Source: Spirometra erinaceieuropaei
Lineage: Eukaryota > Platyhelminthes > Cestoda > Diphyllobothriidea > Diphyllobothriidae
DNA length: 64,000 nucleotides
Assembly: GCA_902702965.1 (NCBI GenBank)
Contig: CACRXP010000387.1
Span: 305,063-369,062 of the forward strand
Direction: 5' to 3'
Part shown: positions 1 to 11,060 of the stretch, piece after piece
How the letters are laid out: each line of letters begins with the position of its first letter
Position numbering within the stretch: position 1 is the first letter of the stretch
The notes under the pieces: model-generated
Told to the model about the DNA's origin: nothing
The model's input: only the letters and a program-made list of their open reading frames with translations
The model's database searches: none
Position numbers and translations under genes: made by a program

Positions 1-415
1 TGTGCTGGAGAATGAGCGAACGAACGCGCGGCCTCACCTCAACTCATCACGCTAATGCATTTTGCTTGAGAGAAATCTGGCCTCAGCCGCCGCTGCCGTT
101 GCAGCCACTTTGCCCCATTGGTGTAGAGTTAGACACAGGGGTGGAGGTCGGTCGGACGGTTGAACCACCTAGACGCATTTCACCACCACCGCCCCAGGGT
201 AATCGGTGTCACGCTAACTCCCCGCCTTCCATACTCACCTCTCCCCTCCCCCTCGTTGTCTGATGCTACTCTCGGCGCGCACACAGACACACGCCTGCGC
301 ACGGCCTACCTGTCCGTCTCCCCAGCTAGTTGTTTTGCCAGTACCCGTGCTCGCTGTGTGGGGAATTCGCGCTGAGACAAAAAGATAGCTGCGACGAATG
401 ATTAGGTAACAAGAG
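1..415 (-). other. Presumed 3' UTR of the Islet gene, running off the window
   Basis: On the minus strand this follows directly after the Islet stop codon. It is GC-rich, with CCACCACC and C-tract segments, and shows no AATAAA signal on the minus strand. Short open frames here look like chance. I see no domain or RNA gene in it. Confidence 0.6.
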
Positions 416-952
416 CTAAACTTGGATTTGGGTTGTGCCTACCAGTTGCTGAAAAGCGGGAAAGTTTGTGTCTGTTTCGCCGAGCGGTAGAGGAGAAGTA
501 CAGGTCTTCGAGTCAACTAGAGGGGCGACCGGTGGAAGAAGACCAGGGAAGAGGTGTGGCGCTGGGGCATTAGCGTAGCCGGTGGCCAGGGCGGGAGGGG
601 GACCTGAGGGTTCCAGAGGAGAGAAGCGTGGTGGAATTTTGACCGTCGGCAGTAAACGATTCGGTGGGCCGCTGGGTGACGGCGGAGGACCGATATTTGT
701 GAATGTACTGCTGCCACCACTGCTGCCTCCACCGTACGGCGGTGATGACCCCTCCACCCCATTGAAGCTGGACTTCGTGCTGCGGGATTGGGGGCTGGCT
801 GTTTCGCCAGATGAATTCGGCTTCCAGCACATAGGGCCAGGCAGTCGTTGTACGTCAATGCTCGAACTGGGACACAGCATACTTGCGTCATTGGGAACTG
901 GGCTTCCCGCTACCATGGGAACACCCTGGAGGCCGCATGAGATGAGTCCATT
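416..952 (-). CDS. isl: Islet C-terminal exon with LHX3-binding-like segment and PAFQQLV motif
   Basis: The exon encodes 178 residues and the stop codon (TAG at 418-416). It opens NGLISCGLQGVPMVAGSP and continues to IDVQRLPGPMCWKP. These align with the vertebrate ISL1 stretch GTPMVAASP...VEVQSYQPPWK, which is known as the segment that binds the LIM domains of LHX3. Near the end, PAFQQLV matches the vertebrate PAFQQLV exactly, but here only seven residues follow it, so the vertebrate serine-rich tail is missing. Between the two conserved pieces is a Gly/Pro/Ser-rich stretch of about 120 residues. The acceptor is a T-rich tract ending gaaacag at 953; phase 0 matches the homeodomain exon. No polyadenylation signal is seen before the window edge, so the 3' UTR continues outside. 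Confidence 0.93.
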   Translation of the reverse strand, partial: NGLISCGLQGVPMVAGSPVPNDASMLCPSSSIDVQRLPGPMCWKPNSSGETASPQSRSTKSSFNGVEGSSPPYGGGSSGGSSTFTNIGPPPSPSGPPNRLLPTVKIPPRFSPLEPSGPPPALATGYANAPAPHLFPGLLPPVAPLVDSKTCTSPLPLGETDTNFPAFQQLVGTTQIQV

Positions 953-3900
953 CTGTTTCATTAAGAAAATTCCACAATTAACCAAAGTACACATTGAGTT
1001 GTAAGTCCAGTTCTTATCTAAACACACCATGAACTTTGCTGGTCCTGGTTTGGGAAGACAAGGTAAGTCTAAAACTAGGCGCGTGCAATACGGATATGCG
1101 TCACCGTAGTGCCGCTGGCGAGGCTAGTATGGAATAGTTGGAAGTCATTTTTGTCTCCTCGTGGTTAACATAATTCTCCTCAGTCGTTTCTTCTATTTCA
1201 GTTTTAACAAACGTGCAAAAATTTCGGTTTTTTGTTTGTTCAAACATCCCTTGGTCATCATTTATACTTCTGAACATTGCCGCATACAGGATCTTCTTTT
1301 TTATAAGTGAATAATCTGCGGAAAAATTAAACTAGGACATATGACTATAACCAATTTCAAATAAGCGATTTGTTGAAAGATATAAAAGTTCTTTCGTGAC
1401 ATCGCAGGATGTGGATATATCTTTGCTACGGTAATTTAGTACTAACAAAACGAGCGCATAGTGGTAAAGAAGGGCCATATGGTCACAATCTCAATATTGA
1501 GAGCACGCCGCTTTTAGAATGCAATCAGGTGAATGGGAAGGCCGAGGAGCGTTTGAGTCACACCAGCTCCTGAATTCACCTTTTATAGAGGAAGTGGTCA
1601 CCAGTTATCCTATGGGGTGTTGGGTGTCCTGCGTGGCAAATGAGTGGGGAAACGGATAAGCCAAACGGAAGGGGGATAGTCGGAACGGGAATGAGCACAG
1701 TGTTGAAGGATGTGAATGCTCGCAAAAACAGGGACGTAAAGGCGGGGATCGCGAGCTTTTGTTGATTAAGGCTATTAATTTTCGCGCGGACGTGACGCGT
1801 GTCGCACCTTTGCTGTGGAGCGACGGCGGCGGCAACGACACTAGTGGCGGAGGGGTGGAACAGAGGTCAGGGGGAGGAAATCAGGCAATGATTAACTCTT
1901 CTTCGGCCCTTCTCGTCATTCCACACCATTGTCGTCGCCGCCGCCGCTGCCACACAATCATCAGCATCATAAAAATTATTTGGTGACCATTCCTCGAGGC
2001 TGCGGACAGCAACTCCGTCCCGTTTCCGTGACACTTTGTTCCCCCTGCCCCAAGCCCCCTCAGCTCACTGAGTTGAAGACAGTGGAGAGGGGTGTGGTGG
2101 TGATGGGGGGATACGCGCCGCCTGCCGGATCACGATTCGTTTCCGGATGGCGGACGCTGTTAAAGTCCCGGATATAGCCCGCAACCACCGCTGCAGCTGC
2201 GGCTGCTGCTGTCGCCGTCGCCGTCACGATGCAGCAGACCAGAGCCTGTTGGCCGAGTGACACAAATTCCAAATAGTGACTAACAAGCAAAATAAATTTA
2301 AAAAAAACTATTCATCCCCAGCGGAAGCCCAAAAATTCCGAATGAATGTACCTTTCCAAGCAGGTTCATTTTCTGTTTTCAGCGCCTTTTACTGATTGAT
2401 TAATTGTCAATATGGACTGTGGTTTTGTGGTAATTCGAGGTACCTGATTGGCTACAGCATTTAAACTAGACGCCCATTAAAATTTGAGACCTTTCCACTC
2501 TGGAGTCGGGATATGACTGTCCGACTACAGTGGCAAAGTAAGAGTAGCTATTTTCGTCTTCCTCAAACATTTCTGATTTCCTGTCTAGGGCGCCAATTTG
2601 AAACTCCAAGGCAGGACGTGGTGCGCATATTCTTTCCTGTATTCAGATCGAAGAAGTTCCATTCACACAAATTTCACAATTCCAAGTATTCATCTGAACT
2701 CGCTTGTTTGGTTGGTCTGACCATCTTGACTGAACACCGTTGTCAGTCACCTAAAATTCCCGAATCGCAGTCTCTAAGCGGCTACCTGAAGTGGTGTGGC
2801 TCAACTTCAAAAAACCAGCTCATGGTAGTTCAGCAAACTGCCAGCTACGAACAATGTAGATTTGGCAGACTCAGTTTCAGAACCATTTTTCATAGTCAGT
2901 TACCTCCAAGAACCGAACAGCTCCATTTACCGTCCACATGGTGATGATGTGTGTGACCTAGTTTATTTCTATTTGTCTAAATTTTGAAAATGTTGACACT
3001 TTACACCAAAACATCCTTTAAAGGCTTTCCGCCTTGAAGTTGCCACATAAAGAGAAAGCAGTGTAGCCTGCCTATGTCGGCAAATGCGCTGTTCTCCTCT
3101 TCCCCGATTTGCCATCGCTCAGATCCCGTCATCTAGCCCCTGAGGACCTGTGTGGATGTCCGCGGCCTCACTTGTACCCTACCCCCTCACCCACCTCCCT
3201 AAATTCTCCCACCTCTGCGCTTGATGTATGAAGTCACAGGGGAGATTGAATCTTCGATAACGGAACCAGAGGATGAGGACTGGGATTGAGCATGCGCAGG
3301 CCAGGTGAGAGGAGGGGGCAGGTGGACCTCGGTGTGACAATAAAAAGCGTGCGACTCCAGTCAGAAAAGATCCGGCCCAACTGATAGCGTTGCGCGACTG
3401 TGAGACATTTGAGCAGTCGCTTGACGAGCCTGTTGCCAGCGGCGACAGCGGTGGAGTGCGAGCCGTGGAACCCCGCAACACCGGCTCCCCATCCCACTAC
3501 ATTTCGCACCTTCAGGGCACAACTCATCCTTCTTCACCTCACTACGGTCCGGCGGGGCTGATAGACTCACGACGTCTTCCGGCCACTGCAGGCTATTCTT
3601 ATGACTACGTCTGCACAGCATCCTGGTTCACGTCTGGCTAAACAGTCAGCAACTATCGGCTACCACAGTCTGGATCTAAGGGAGACAATTAAAAATAGAA
3701 GGGAAGAAGGGTGAACAAAGGGGGATTTTTGTGCATCGTTGCTACCTGATGTTTTTACGATACTCTGTCTAAGACTGGCCACCTCCCGGCAGCGTAAAAA
3801 TAAACGAAGTGAATCAGAGCGCCACCAACTTTGTCGCAAGACAATTAGTTTTTCAACTTTGCACTGCTTTCGTTGAGGCGTTACATTTTGAAAACGACTT

Positions 3901-4395
3901 ATTGCAGGACATAGTGAAGTGGTTCAATGAGCCTCCAGTTTCTAATTTCGTAAGAACCGCTTGAGTAAACTAATGTCTTTTTGTGAATATCAAAATATAT
4001 TGATGGCCATTCGGTGCGACTTCCTTGGTGGACTGTTGATTGAGTCTCATGGCTTAACAGGACGAGCATGACCTGCAACCCGACCGGTTAACACAATTCC
4101 CACATACTCGTTACATATTTCTGTGTAAGCGCCTGAATATATGAGTATGGACTTCAATGGAGGACTCTGATGCTGCTCCGTTAACTATTAGGCAGCGGTA
4201 GCATCGACTATAGGAAAATACTTTGCCTATAAGCCCTGCTAATGGAAAAAGCTGAGGAAAAATGAGGATGGGCAATGATCATAAGACAGCTGTCTGAATC
4301 CTTCTTCTACGTATCAAACTTGTTTCCCTGTGCAATAGACGTATGCTTGAAAGCGTACCTAACATATCTTAGGAAAGAGGGAAGCCTGTTCTTAC
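953..4395 (-). other. Islet intron 4
   Basis: GT at 4395-4394 and AG at 954-953. The intron holds GC-rich patches at about 1550-2290 and 3080-3650 with several overlapping short open frames on both strands, none of which resembles a known protein. The patch at 2190-2240 is rich in GCT/GCC triplets. No transposon was recognised in it. Confidence 0.85.
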
Positions 4396-4599
4396 CTGAT
4401 GGTGTTGCTCCATCTGTTTGATCATTATCTGCTTCTTCTTGTCTTTACAGCGCTTGTTTTGAAACCAAACACGAATCACTCTGGGGCTGAGTCCAGTCAT
4501 CTCGACTAATTGCTCCTTCATCAGGGCATCTGGTCTAGGGTTGGCGGCATAACAAGTTCGCAGCATATGCAGCTGTTTTTCATTGAGTACAGTCCGCAC
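4396..4599 (-). CDS. isl: Islet exon encoding the homeodomain
   Basis: A 204-nt exon of 68 codons, phase 0 at both ends. It begins [20 protein letters not shown] and includes helix 3 with [12 protein letters not shown], the Islet-specific recognition helix signature. Only a few residues differ from vertebrate ISL1 in this stretch (for example LHM for LHT, and K after CKDKK). The domain binds TAAT-type DNA sites in the nucleus. The acceptor is ctctcttcccag ending at 4600. The donor is gtaag starting at 4395. The first codon is GTG, valine at an internal position, not a start. The exon ends in a Gln/His stretch (KQMEQHHQ) that corresponds to the polyglutamine run after the vertebrate homeodomain. 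This is the most strongly conserved part of the window. Confidence 0.97.
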
Positions 4600-4993
4600 C
4601 TGGGAAGAGAGGGTGTGCAGGTAAGACGTGAGAGGTCGTAAGTATAGACTTAGTCTGTCATAAAATTAACAAGATCTCTGTTTGAGAAATGTCATCGACA
4701 AAGTCTAGGGACACTTAAATATTTATTTTTGGGTTACTGGTTGTCATCAGGCAGTAATATTCCAATGTCGGGTGTTCATGCATCGGAGGTCTAGTGAGTT
4801 AGGAAACATTTATGCACAGCACTCCACTAACTTGAGCTATCCAATACCTCATCTTTAGGTTGAGGTCGGAAGTATGCCTATGCTGATCGCCAGTCTCATT
4901 GGTGTCCAAACAACATCATAATGTTATTTACGATGCAACTGGCTACCAGCTTGTCATCGGATAGGCCTTGGACACTAGTGAGTTAGTAGGGGA

Positions 4994-5025
4994 CGCTCAC
5001 CGATCGTTCTTACGGAACTCACTCG
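4994..5025. repeat. 32-bp direct repeat, copy 1 (copy 2 at 5300-5331)
   Basis: The 32 bases beginning cgctcaccgatcgttcttac are identical at 4994-5025 and 5300-5331, 306 bp apart, and both are preceded by gtaggg. On the minus strand the motif forms the 5' leader of the SINE, so copy 1 probably marks a second, truncated SINE placed in tandem. A diverged match occurs at 7922-7945. Confidence 0.85.
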
Positions 5026-5099
5026 TTCCGTTGTGCCTTGGGGTTCTCTCTCGAGCCCAACCAGCAGCCGCACAGCGGCGCATGATATAGGCAGAATGC

Positions 5100-5331
5100 T
5101 AGTACCGACAAAGACAAGGGAGACTGGAATGGCCATTTCTGGCTTATTAGCCGTCGTCAGCCAGTCATACCCAATTCCGAAGTGTGTAACACCCGAACCT
5201 CGAACTCGCGACCTGTTATTTAGAAGTCCGTGCCTCTAACCACTGGGCCACGAGCCCGTTGCCCTGTCGATTTCGATCGGGAATATACAATGGTAGGGTC
5301 GCTCACCGATCGTTCTTACGGAACTCACTCG
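5100..5331 (-). mobile_element. tRNA-derived SINE with intact A and B boxes
   Basis: On the minus strand box A reads tggcccagtgg (5250-5240), matching the pol III internal promoter consensus, and box B reads gagttcgaggttc (5207-5195). About 45 bp separate them. A leader lies upstream at 5331-5260 and a body of about 80 bp downstream. The body recurs inverted at 5345-5437. It lies in the same orientation as the host gene. Confidence 0.82.
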
Positions 5332-5437
5332 AGTTTGAGCCTCGGGCGTTCCGCACTTCGGGGTTGGGTATGACTTGTCGATGACGGCTAATAAGCCAGA
5401 AATGGCCATTCCAGTCTCCCTTGTCTTTGTAAGTAAT
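5325..5437 (+). mobile_element. Partial copy of the same SINE family, inverted
   Basis: It begins in the box B region (gagtttgagcctc at 5330-5342) and lacks box A. The body from about 5358 to 5434 is almost identical to the reverse complement of 5105-5180. The two copies are head to head, so an unspliced Islet transcript could fold into a stem of about 75 bp here. Confidence 0.8.
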
Positions 5438-7779
5438 AGCATTTTAACTAGTGAGTTGTTTTATTTACTTACAATATTTTCATCAATATATTACTGGATG
5501 CATTACCTGTAGCCATAACAGTGTTCTTATATGCGCTAAAGCAAAATGCTGTCGTGACAACTAACTTCATAACAACATTTATTTAGATAACAACCTCTCT
5601 TCTCTGACGACAGACGCGACGTACTTTGTGCGGATACACAAGAGCGAATAGCGCATTATGCCAAACCATCAAAGAAATACATTAAAACGAAAGTATCCTG
5701 ATCAGAGGCTCCATAGTCCGCTAAGCTGATATTTTATCCTACCCCGGAAGTATATATTTTCAGGATATTACCAATGAAACTCATATCGTAGCAGCTCAGC
5801 CAGGTATTGACAGACTGTCTTATCCCTACAAGCGTGGTCCGTAGAGAAGTTTTGCTGAGCAACATGAAATCGAACTTTTGCTAAAAAGTAGAATATGTGG
5901 CATGTGCTCTGCTGAAAGACTAATCACTTTGTCAGCTCTCTGCCAAGGTGGCTCGCTTTTCGCGACATGATCGCCTCTCTGTTCTGGATGCGCCAACTCT
6001 CTCAGCCCAAATAGACATCATACGCGACTGGATTTATACAGCATGAGTGTATACGCCTATCGGCACATGCGCATCCAAACATATACTACATAACGAGCAT
6101 AGAATTTCGCCAGGGCGAGGTGCCGAAGAAGCAAAAAATGTGTGCTCCTGTCCGTCCCAGACTGGTGTGCACAGCACACATACACAGTAACCAAAATCAC
6201 TCCCGACGCCCTGCATCTCTCTGTCAATTGGAGAAGTTGGGTTGTTATCGCTGTCGTGTGCGTACAACATTCATGTGCGACGCTGTGGCAATCACCCCGC
6301 CGTTACCAACACCAAAGTTGACCGCTGGTTAGGAGAAGGGTGTGAGGAGGCGGATCTGGGCCATCTTGACGCGGTTTTCGCCTGTCATACAGTACGCACA
6401 CCCCCTGGTAATATATGTCAACTTGCTAATACAAAGGTTATTTTAAGAGAAAGAGATGTTTTGTCGATTTTTAGAAGTCATATTAGCCGATCTGTGAGAT
6501 GTGGTGTCCTGAAATGCAGTAATAACGCACACAGGCAATCCGTCGTCGAAATGGACTGAAACTGTTTTGTCGTTTGGAAAATTCTGCTTTTTTGTCACAG
6601 AAATGACCACCACCGAATAGTCATTTCCAGTTTTGAACGTATGAAATATTACTTGTCGTGCAGTCTAGCTTCCGCAAATACCTAATTCAGAAATGCAACG
6701 AGCAAAACACAAACAGTTTCGGTAAAATATCAGTATTTTTGTGGGCACTCTGCCACGCATTCATAATCGCAGAAGAGAGTCTAGAAGCGAACAGATAAGA
6801 GTGCAAATGGCCGCAATATAATGCGAAAGGCAGTATCTTATGTTTAAGGCAGAAAAATATTGATATTATTTAGGAACGTGAAAGAAACGGCCCAAAAGTG
6901 TCTGATTTTTTCTTAGTCTCGCCGTGCAAAAACACAAAGTACACAGAGATCCGTGAGCGGAGTGAAGTATTAAAGCACGCCTTAAAGAGGTAATTTATTA
7001 GAGAAAGCTTCCTAATTGATTAGGGGCATATTCATTGTTGACTTTCGCTGCGGATGGCCATTTTATTCGACGATGAAGTTTCACGCTGGTCTGAGTCTTT
7101 AAACATGCTACAGACGACTTTTTACATGCAAAAGGACGCCCAAACACTCGCTACTTTGGTAAATGCCTTCAATAAGGACCTTATTTTAAAGTATTTTTAA
7201 CAGATACATGATAAATAGTCGGTCTTTATGGTCGATCAGGAGAAAACATTGAAAGTCATGAAGTATTCAGCGATATTTCAAGGCCGATCTGAAACTCAAC
7301 GTAATCTACAACAAACGAAATGTGCAAATTAATTGAACCGAAGAAAAGTTCTCTTCACAATGGTAAGTTTGCGATTACGCTTGTCGATTCTATTTAAACT
7401 TATCAGTCACCGAACGATCTGGCAGCATTTGGTCTCATAAAAACTTTGGTTCCTACGAAGTCCACATCGGTGGGCTTCATTAAAACACTATTTTTAGACG
7501 TTATTTTATTCGTGCTTTCCCATTTACTCAGTTTTTTTGCATGAGAAGACATTCCGTACATCTAAAAACGGAGTTTACTAAATTAAAACCATTTTCGACG
7601 TTTTCGGAATTTAGAGCTTTTCTAAAAATCGCCATTTCGAAGTAATGCGACACTGTCTTTAATGTTTCTTTCGTGTTTTTAAGTCCTTTAAAGTTGTACT
7701 CAATTAACATAGATATTGGATCCATGCATTGGTGTCGTTTTGTGAGTGAACGGTAATCATTCTTAAATGTTGACACCTC

Positions 7780-8100
7780 CCACGAATTAGGTCACGCACT
7801 GTATATATGCCAGGTAGTGCGCAGATGGGCCCTTGCCTTCCAGTGAGCTTGTAGGAAGTATTCGATCAGACCGATCAAGAAACCTGAGAGGTCCGACCTG
7901 ACAGGGACGGGGGGGAGGGAGATAGGGTCGTTCACGGATTGTACCAACGTTAGCCCAGCCGTTACCGTCTGACCCAGAGATAGGTGGGCATGCCTGTCGT
8001 CACGTGATACGTTGCTTACTGCGACGGTAGCAGAAGTGAGGGGATGACAGCTGATGGGTCCTCGTCGCTGTTGTTGCTATCGCTTAGTCCAACTGCTTTA
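7780..8100. repeat. GC-rich repeat-like block sharing the SINE leader motif
   Basis: The segment differs in composition from the AT-rich sequence around it. At 7922-7945 atagggtcgttcacggat resembles the SINE leader at 5292-5312. A poly-G tract lies at 7909-7915. The block could be a diverged element of the same family or a Penelope-like terminal region, since a Penelope-like element lies 1.5 kb downstream. The class is not secure. Confidence 0.4.
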
Positions 8101-9218
8101 AGATCATACTAATTTTGAGGGCGATGTGAGGACAGGGGCTAAAGGCACGCGTAACGAATGAGAGTTGTGACGGTATTAACGGTCGTTTGTCTGTCCAATT
8201 AAAAAGTATGCGAAGTCGTCTGGCAACGGGTAGCATAGTGGTCTGGCCGCAAACTCGGAAATATATGCTGAGATAGTGCCACCTTCGAAATGTACAAGGT
8301 GCAATCCTCTTCCTCTCCAGCAGACTTATCAGTAACTTGTTTGCAAGGGTATATACTTAAAACAGTGGTTTGTACTGACCTTTGTATCCCCAATGGATGA
8401 ATCGCGAGATTGGCTGGTGAAGTGATGAAACACTAGACTTGTGGGCATATCTACGGACAGCTAGATGCGTCATCTTGTTAGCACTAAAAACTAGTGTGTT
8501 TGTAGGTCCGTTATTAACTGAAGAGCAGTCGGCACCATGAGTCTAGTGGAGTTTGAAGAACTCACACTTTCAGTACTGGAAATCACTGGAAGCCCCATTC
8601 AGAGACTATTACATGAACATGTAGGCCATAAACAGAGTACGGTTTCCAGTCGCTGAAATGAAATCGTCTACGGAGTAACTCATCTGCATTAAGTTTGAGA
8701 AATTTTTTATTATTCTCTCTTCCTCCATATCCGCAGCTAAAAATACACAGTAGACTTGACAAGTATTCACGCTCTGAGGAAGAGCTCCAGTAACCATCTG
8801 AAATGTTAAATAATTATGCCCATTCGTTCGGTGATCAGAATTTATCTAGCTGAATGTATTGTCTTGCTCTGGCGAAGTTCTCAACCAGCCACTTTACCGG
8901 AAAACAAAAGGAAACGCAGGCTTTTGACCTCCAAGTAAATGCAATGTCGAATTATTGAAGACCAAATAACGTCACCAGATGCTCACACGGTTGTCACCTC
9001 TCGTGAAAATTTTGGTCCTGTCGGACTTGAAGTGGTAACCGGATCCGGTCCGTCGTGTCGTTGTTCCGACTCGAATGCGAATGAACAAGCGACCATCTCA
9101 CCTAGTGCGATCCCGGTGATTAATGGAGGAGCTAATAGTTATGAGAGGTATGTGGCGGTGCAGCAACTGCATTCTATAAATGACGTACCCCTTGAACGTC
9201 CCTTATCTATGTCTGAAA

Positions 9219-9233
9219 CTCTCTCTCTCTCTG
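9219..9233 (+). repeat. Short CT dinucleotide tract
   Basis: About seven CT units. It resembles a polypyrimidine tract followed by gattatag, but no plus-strand gene was recognised here. Confidence 0.7.
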
Positions 9234-9541
9234 ATTATAGGCCCAACCACAAAATCGAAACGTTAGGTGGAAGAAGTTGTTGATGCAGCCATCGCATCTC
9301 CTTCTTCTCAAATGCTTCCCGGAACTCGACTTTTTGTTCCTGTCGGCAAACTCTTTGGGCCTAACGTGCTCCAATCGGATCGACTTTTGAATATATTTGT
9401 TCTTTGTGACTTGTTTGCCTATGCACAGATTCGGTTTCTGTGTAGATGTCTGGACCAGTAACGTGTGCTTTATACAAGCCTATGGCAAACATGAAGTTGG
9501 CGAGACGCGCAGTATTCCAACAACACAATCGAATGATATAA

Positions 9542-10755
9542 GTGTCCCATCAAGATTGTCACTCAGGGTTTCGCAAATACTGTCGGAAGAGGGGTCAAGC
9601 GAAGAGCAGAGGCCTCGAGTTCTTGGACGAGGGTGGCACAGAACTGCTTCAGCAAAGGGTGAATGAATACATCCGAGAGCAGATAGACATGAGCGAAGCA
9701 GACCTGGTGAACAAATGCCGCACGTTGCCTAGTCCAACGTTAATCGAAAAAGACAAACTGGTGCACAACCCGTCGTCAAAGGAGCTGCCGGATGAACAAG
9801 CGCAGGTGTTAAGGTAGTAAGCCTTATTCGACGCAGTTGGCACCAAACCTGTTAACATGATTACAGCATCGGATCCAGTCCTCAGTCAAACGGGCTTGAC
9901 AAACGAGACGAAGAACGGTAACAGATATCAAGTGGCATCCCTCCTCGTGGTTCATAGACCACACGAAGTGCCTCCCAAGGTAGAACGCAATGCACTAAGG
10001 GAACTGTAGGTCAGCCAACACATTGCTATAGTGCTCTTGGGCAAGGGACGTTACACTGTCGTATTGGGCAGGAAAGACTATCTTCAGAAGGCCGAAAGCT
10101 TATTGAAGGATCGCCAGTTAAATGCCCCATCAGGAAGAAACCCTATAAGAACACCAATACGCAGAATTAATGTGACGTCGTTGGCACTGAAGAAGTCAGG
10201 AATAGTATCGCTTATCGACCGATGCATGGCGAGAGCCGAAGAAACGGCCCTTTCCGGACTCCATGATCTTCCAAACCTTCAGAAAAAGATACTCCTCTCC
10301 AACCCATCGTATCACTCAACGGGACTCCAACTTGCGGATCGGACAAGTAGCTGTTTAAACTTTAGGGTTTTCAGACCGTTGGCTCAGATACCACAGTCGG
10401 CCCGTCAACACAAGTGTTTAGCAAACTTAAAGACATCGCCCTCAAACTTTACTCCCCAGGAGGTGGCTGTCGAGAGCATTTAATTACTCCTGCAAGGAAA
10501 ATGCGATACAACGGAAAATCGCCTCAGACAAGCCTAAATCCTCAATTTCTGAAGTCGTGTCTCAAGACGTACTTAACGTTAGACGGAACACTACCGGCAG
10601 ATGAAGGACACACCAATATGCTTATAGTCCAGGTGATCTTGCGGCGGTTGAAGTCATTTGTCTTTAGACACCACAGTCCGAACTTCTGGGCTCGGTGTGC
10701 AGATGATACCTTCGTCGACAGCCAACAAGGTCAGGTGTTAGCATTCAATTATTAA
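9542..10755 (+). pseudogene. Penelope-like reverse transcriptase, broken
   Basis: The N-terminal region contains LVHNPSSKELPDEQAQVLR, then the tract ending GKGRYTVVLGRKDYLQKA, which matches the conserved ADKGxxTVVxDRxxYxxKA segment of Penelope-like RTs. NPIRTPIRRIN and DRCMARAEETAL follow. The core contains CLKTYLTLDGT, ILRRLKSFVFRHHSPNFWAR and CADDTF, corresponding to the motif C YVDD box with two substitutions. Motif A (SFDV with its catalytic aspartate) is missing: the sequence passes from KTSPSNFTPQEVAVESI without it. Stops at 9816, 9819 and 10006, and frame changes near 10440-10540, show that it is inactive. Confidence 0.85.
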
Positions 10756-10756
10756 C

Positions 10757-11060
10757 CGCCAGGTAGTGAGGCTGAAAGACCCACGGTCACAGCAGGAAAA
10801 GCCTATAGTCGTTTGTTTGAGCTAGTGCAATCGAGGACAAAGCAACTATATAGGAGAAAGTGTGGGGTTACTGTGGATGCGGATGACAGAATGCCCAGCA
10901 GCTGCAGCGAGAAGTAAGGACACCAGTTGCCAAATTGCAGCCACACTTTCAAGTTCGACAAGCACGAAATTCCAGCGTGATCTGCTAGCTGCCTGAGACT
11001 TGGTTTTCCGAACCCAGTCTATTAATAAGTCTAATGACCTCCCTCCATTTTCCGTGCTAG
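10757..11060 (+). pseudogene. Penelope-like GIY-YIG endonuclease domain, broken
   Basis: In the frame starting near 10757 the sequence reads NRQVVRLKDPRSQQEKP, then after a stop CNRGQSNYIGES, WMRMTE and RSKDTSCQIAA. SNYIGES is the YIG half of the nuclease motif, and the following spacing fits the Penelope-like domain. Further on, in shifted frames, FKFDKHEIPA and QSINKSNDLPP match the domain's C-terminal part. The RT frame ends at 10755 and this segment starts immediately after, although about 150 residues normally lie between them, so an internal deletion is likely. Frameshifts make it non-functional. Confidence 0.8.

Larger units (their letters stand above)
4986..5446. mobile_element. Composite tRNA-SINE cluster bounded by a short direct repeat
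   Basis: The block contains one SINE in minus orientation, one partial SINE in plus orientation, and two exact 32-bp direct repeats. It is bounded by copies of ctagtgagtt at 4975-4984 and 5448-5457, with another at 4791-4800. The flanking pair could be a target-site duplication for the whole block. The block sits in intron 3 of the Islet gene, 390 bp upstream of the homeodomain exon in transcription order. Confidence 0.75.

Noticed and set aside
8045..8100. Hammerhead ribozyme of the kind found in Penelope-like elements (gctgatgggtcc)
   Set aside because: The conserved GAAA half and a closing stem II are not found downstream, and the core has a substitution.
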